This document shows, in pieces, positions 63,641-64,000 of a DNA stretch of 64,000 bases. The notes under the pieces were generated by a model. That model made no database searches and had not been told where the DNA came from. It saw only the letters and a list, made by a program, of their open reading frames with translations. The position numbers and the translations under genes were made by a program. Position 1 is the stretch's first letter. Every line of letters starts with the position of its first letter. The DNA lies in the NCBI RefSeq assembly GCF_009674495.1, contig NZ_WKJN01000013.1:1-64000 (forward strand). Reading direction: 5' to 3'. The stretch comes from Duganella alba. GTDB taxonomy: Bacteria; Pseudomonadota; Gammaproteobacteria; Burkholderiales; Burkholderiaceae_D.

Positions 63641-64000
63641 ATGAACCGTAAATTGATTACCGCTGCGGTGCTGGCAGCATTTGTCGGCGTCACCGGCGCA
63701 GCTTCGGCGCAGGACCCGCACGATGATCGCCGTGACGACCATCGCGATGACAACCGTCACAGCCAGCAGGATCGCCACGACGACAATCGATATGCGCAGG
63801 AACGACGCAACGACCGCCAGGATTACCATCATGACGATGACCGTGGCCGCGACCGCGGCGCCGGTCCGCGCCACGACATCCGCAAGGGCGGCCGCCTGCC
63901 GCCCGAATACCGCAACCGCCAGTACGTGGTGGATGACTGGCGCGGCCACCATCTGAGCGCGCCGCCGCGCGGCTACCATTGGGTGCAGACCGGCGGCGAT
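63641..64000 (+). CDS. RcnB-family periplasmic protein (cut by window edge)
   Basis: Open to the last base without a stop; 120 residues are visible. A signal peptide (ITAAVLAAFVGVTGAASAQD) is followed by a His/Asp/Arg-rich region of about 40 residues and the RcnB signature LPPEYRNRQYVVDDWRGHHL with RGYHWVQTGGD. RcnB-like proteins take part in nickel/cobalt homeostasis in E. coli; the His/Asp-rich stretch would suit metal binding. AAGGAG precedes the ATG. The C-terminus lies outside the window. Confidence 0.8.
   Translation, partial: MNRKLITAAVLAAFVGVTGAASAQDPHDDRRDDHRDDNRHSQQDRHDDNRYAQERRNDRQDYHHDDDRGRDRGAGPRHDIRKGGRLPPEYRNRQYVVDDWRGHHLSAPPRGYHWVQTGGD

Noticed and set aside
1..64000. tRNA, rRNA, insertion sequences, prophage
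   Set aside because: I read all gaps between genes and saw no cloverleaf, rRNA segment, transposase or phage gene. None of the gaps exceeds about 240 bases.

Overview
The window is a 64 kb stretch of a GC-rich betaproteobacterial chromosome. Gene content and protein style (PhaC/PhaR, BamD-RluD-PgeF, PpnN, Burkholderia-type lipase plus foldase, SOS box of the E. coli type, many long antisense shadow frames) point to the Oxalobacteraceae (Massilia, Duganella, Janthinobacterium or a relative). That placement is inferred from protein resemblance, not from a search. I see no rRNA, tRNA, CRISPR array, insertion sequence or prophage. No gene-free stretch exceeds about 240 bases.

Left part (1-5.5 kb): a perfect 60-bp palindrome, bamD, then divergently rluD-pgeF, a small membrane protein, and the polyhydroxyalkanoate genes phaC and phaR. 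From 5.6 to 14.9 kb lies a beta-glucoside utilisation locus: a GH1 glucosidase, a four-gene sugar ABC importer, a TonB-dependent receptor and a convergent LacI-type regulator. Two 16-bp palindromic operators sit in front of the glucosidase and the receptor. rimO follows. Next is a tightly packed run of a secreted creatininase-family protein, a secreted beta-propeller, metC and hisC (16.5-20.8 kb).

At 20.8-23.5 kb a radical-SAM protein and a UdgX-family uracil-DNA-binding protein form a two-gene operon. Directly in front of it is a perfect TACTGT-N8-ACAGTA inverted repeat overlapping an extended -10 promoter. This matches the E. coli LexA operator and suggests SOS control of a poorly understood DNA repair or modification system. 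It is the most interesting item in the window.

The middle (23.5-39.4 kb) holds housekeeping and signalling genes: an alpha/beta hydrolase, a YfbM-like protein, a low-molecular-weight phosphatase, a GAF-GGDEF cyclase, serB, mfd, a 5'-nucleotidase, a membrane GGDEF cyclase, a chemoreceptor, a hendecad-repeat membrane protein, the lipase/foldase pair and a TetR regulator. From 39.4 to 53.9 kb come PBP1A, glpD, a peptide symporter, ppnN, and a MalT/LuxR-type regulator followed by a GGDEF cyclase. That pair shares a similar imperfect inverted repeat upstream of each gene. The prfB (programmed frameshift)-HAD phosphatase-lysS operon follows. The right end (54-64 kb) carries cpdB with a Sel1 protein, a branched-chain amino acid importer with a fused LivM-LivG protein, an aldo/keto reductase, a DUF4272 protein and the start of an RcnB-family gene cut by the window edge.

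Three copies of a 30-bp palindromic repeat (about 4.7, 13.9 and 39.3 kb) are scattered between genes. They look like a dispersed REP-like family.
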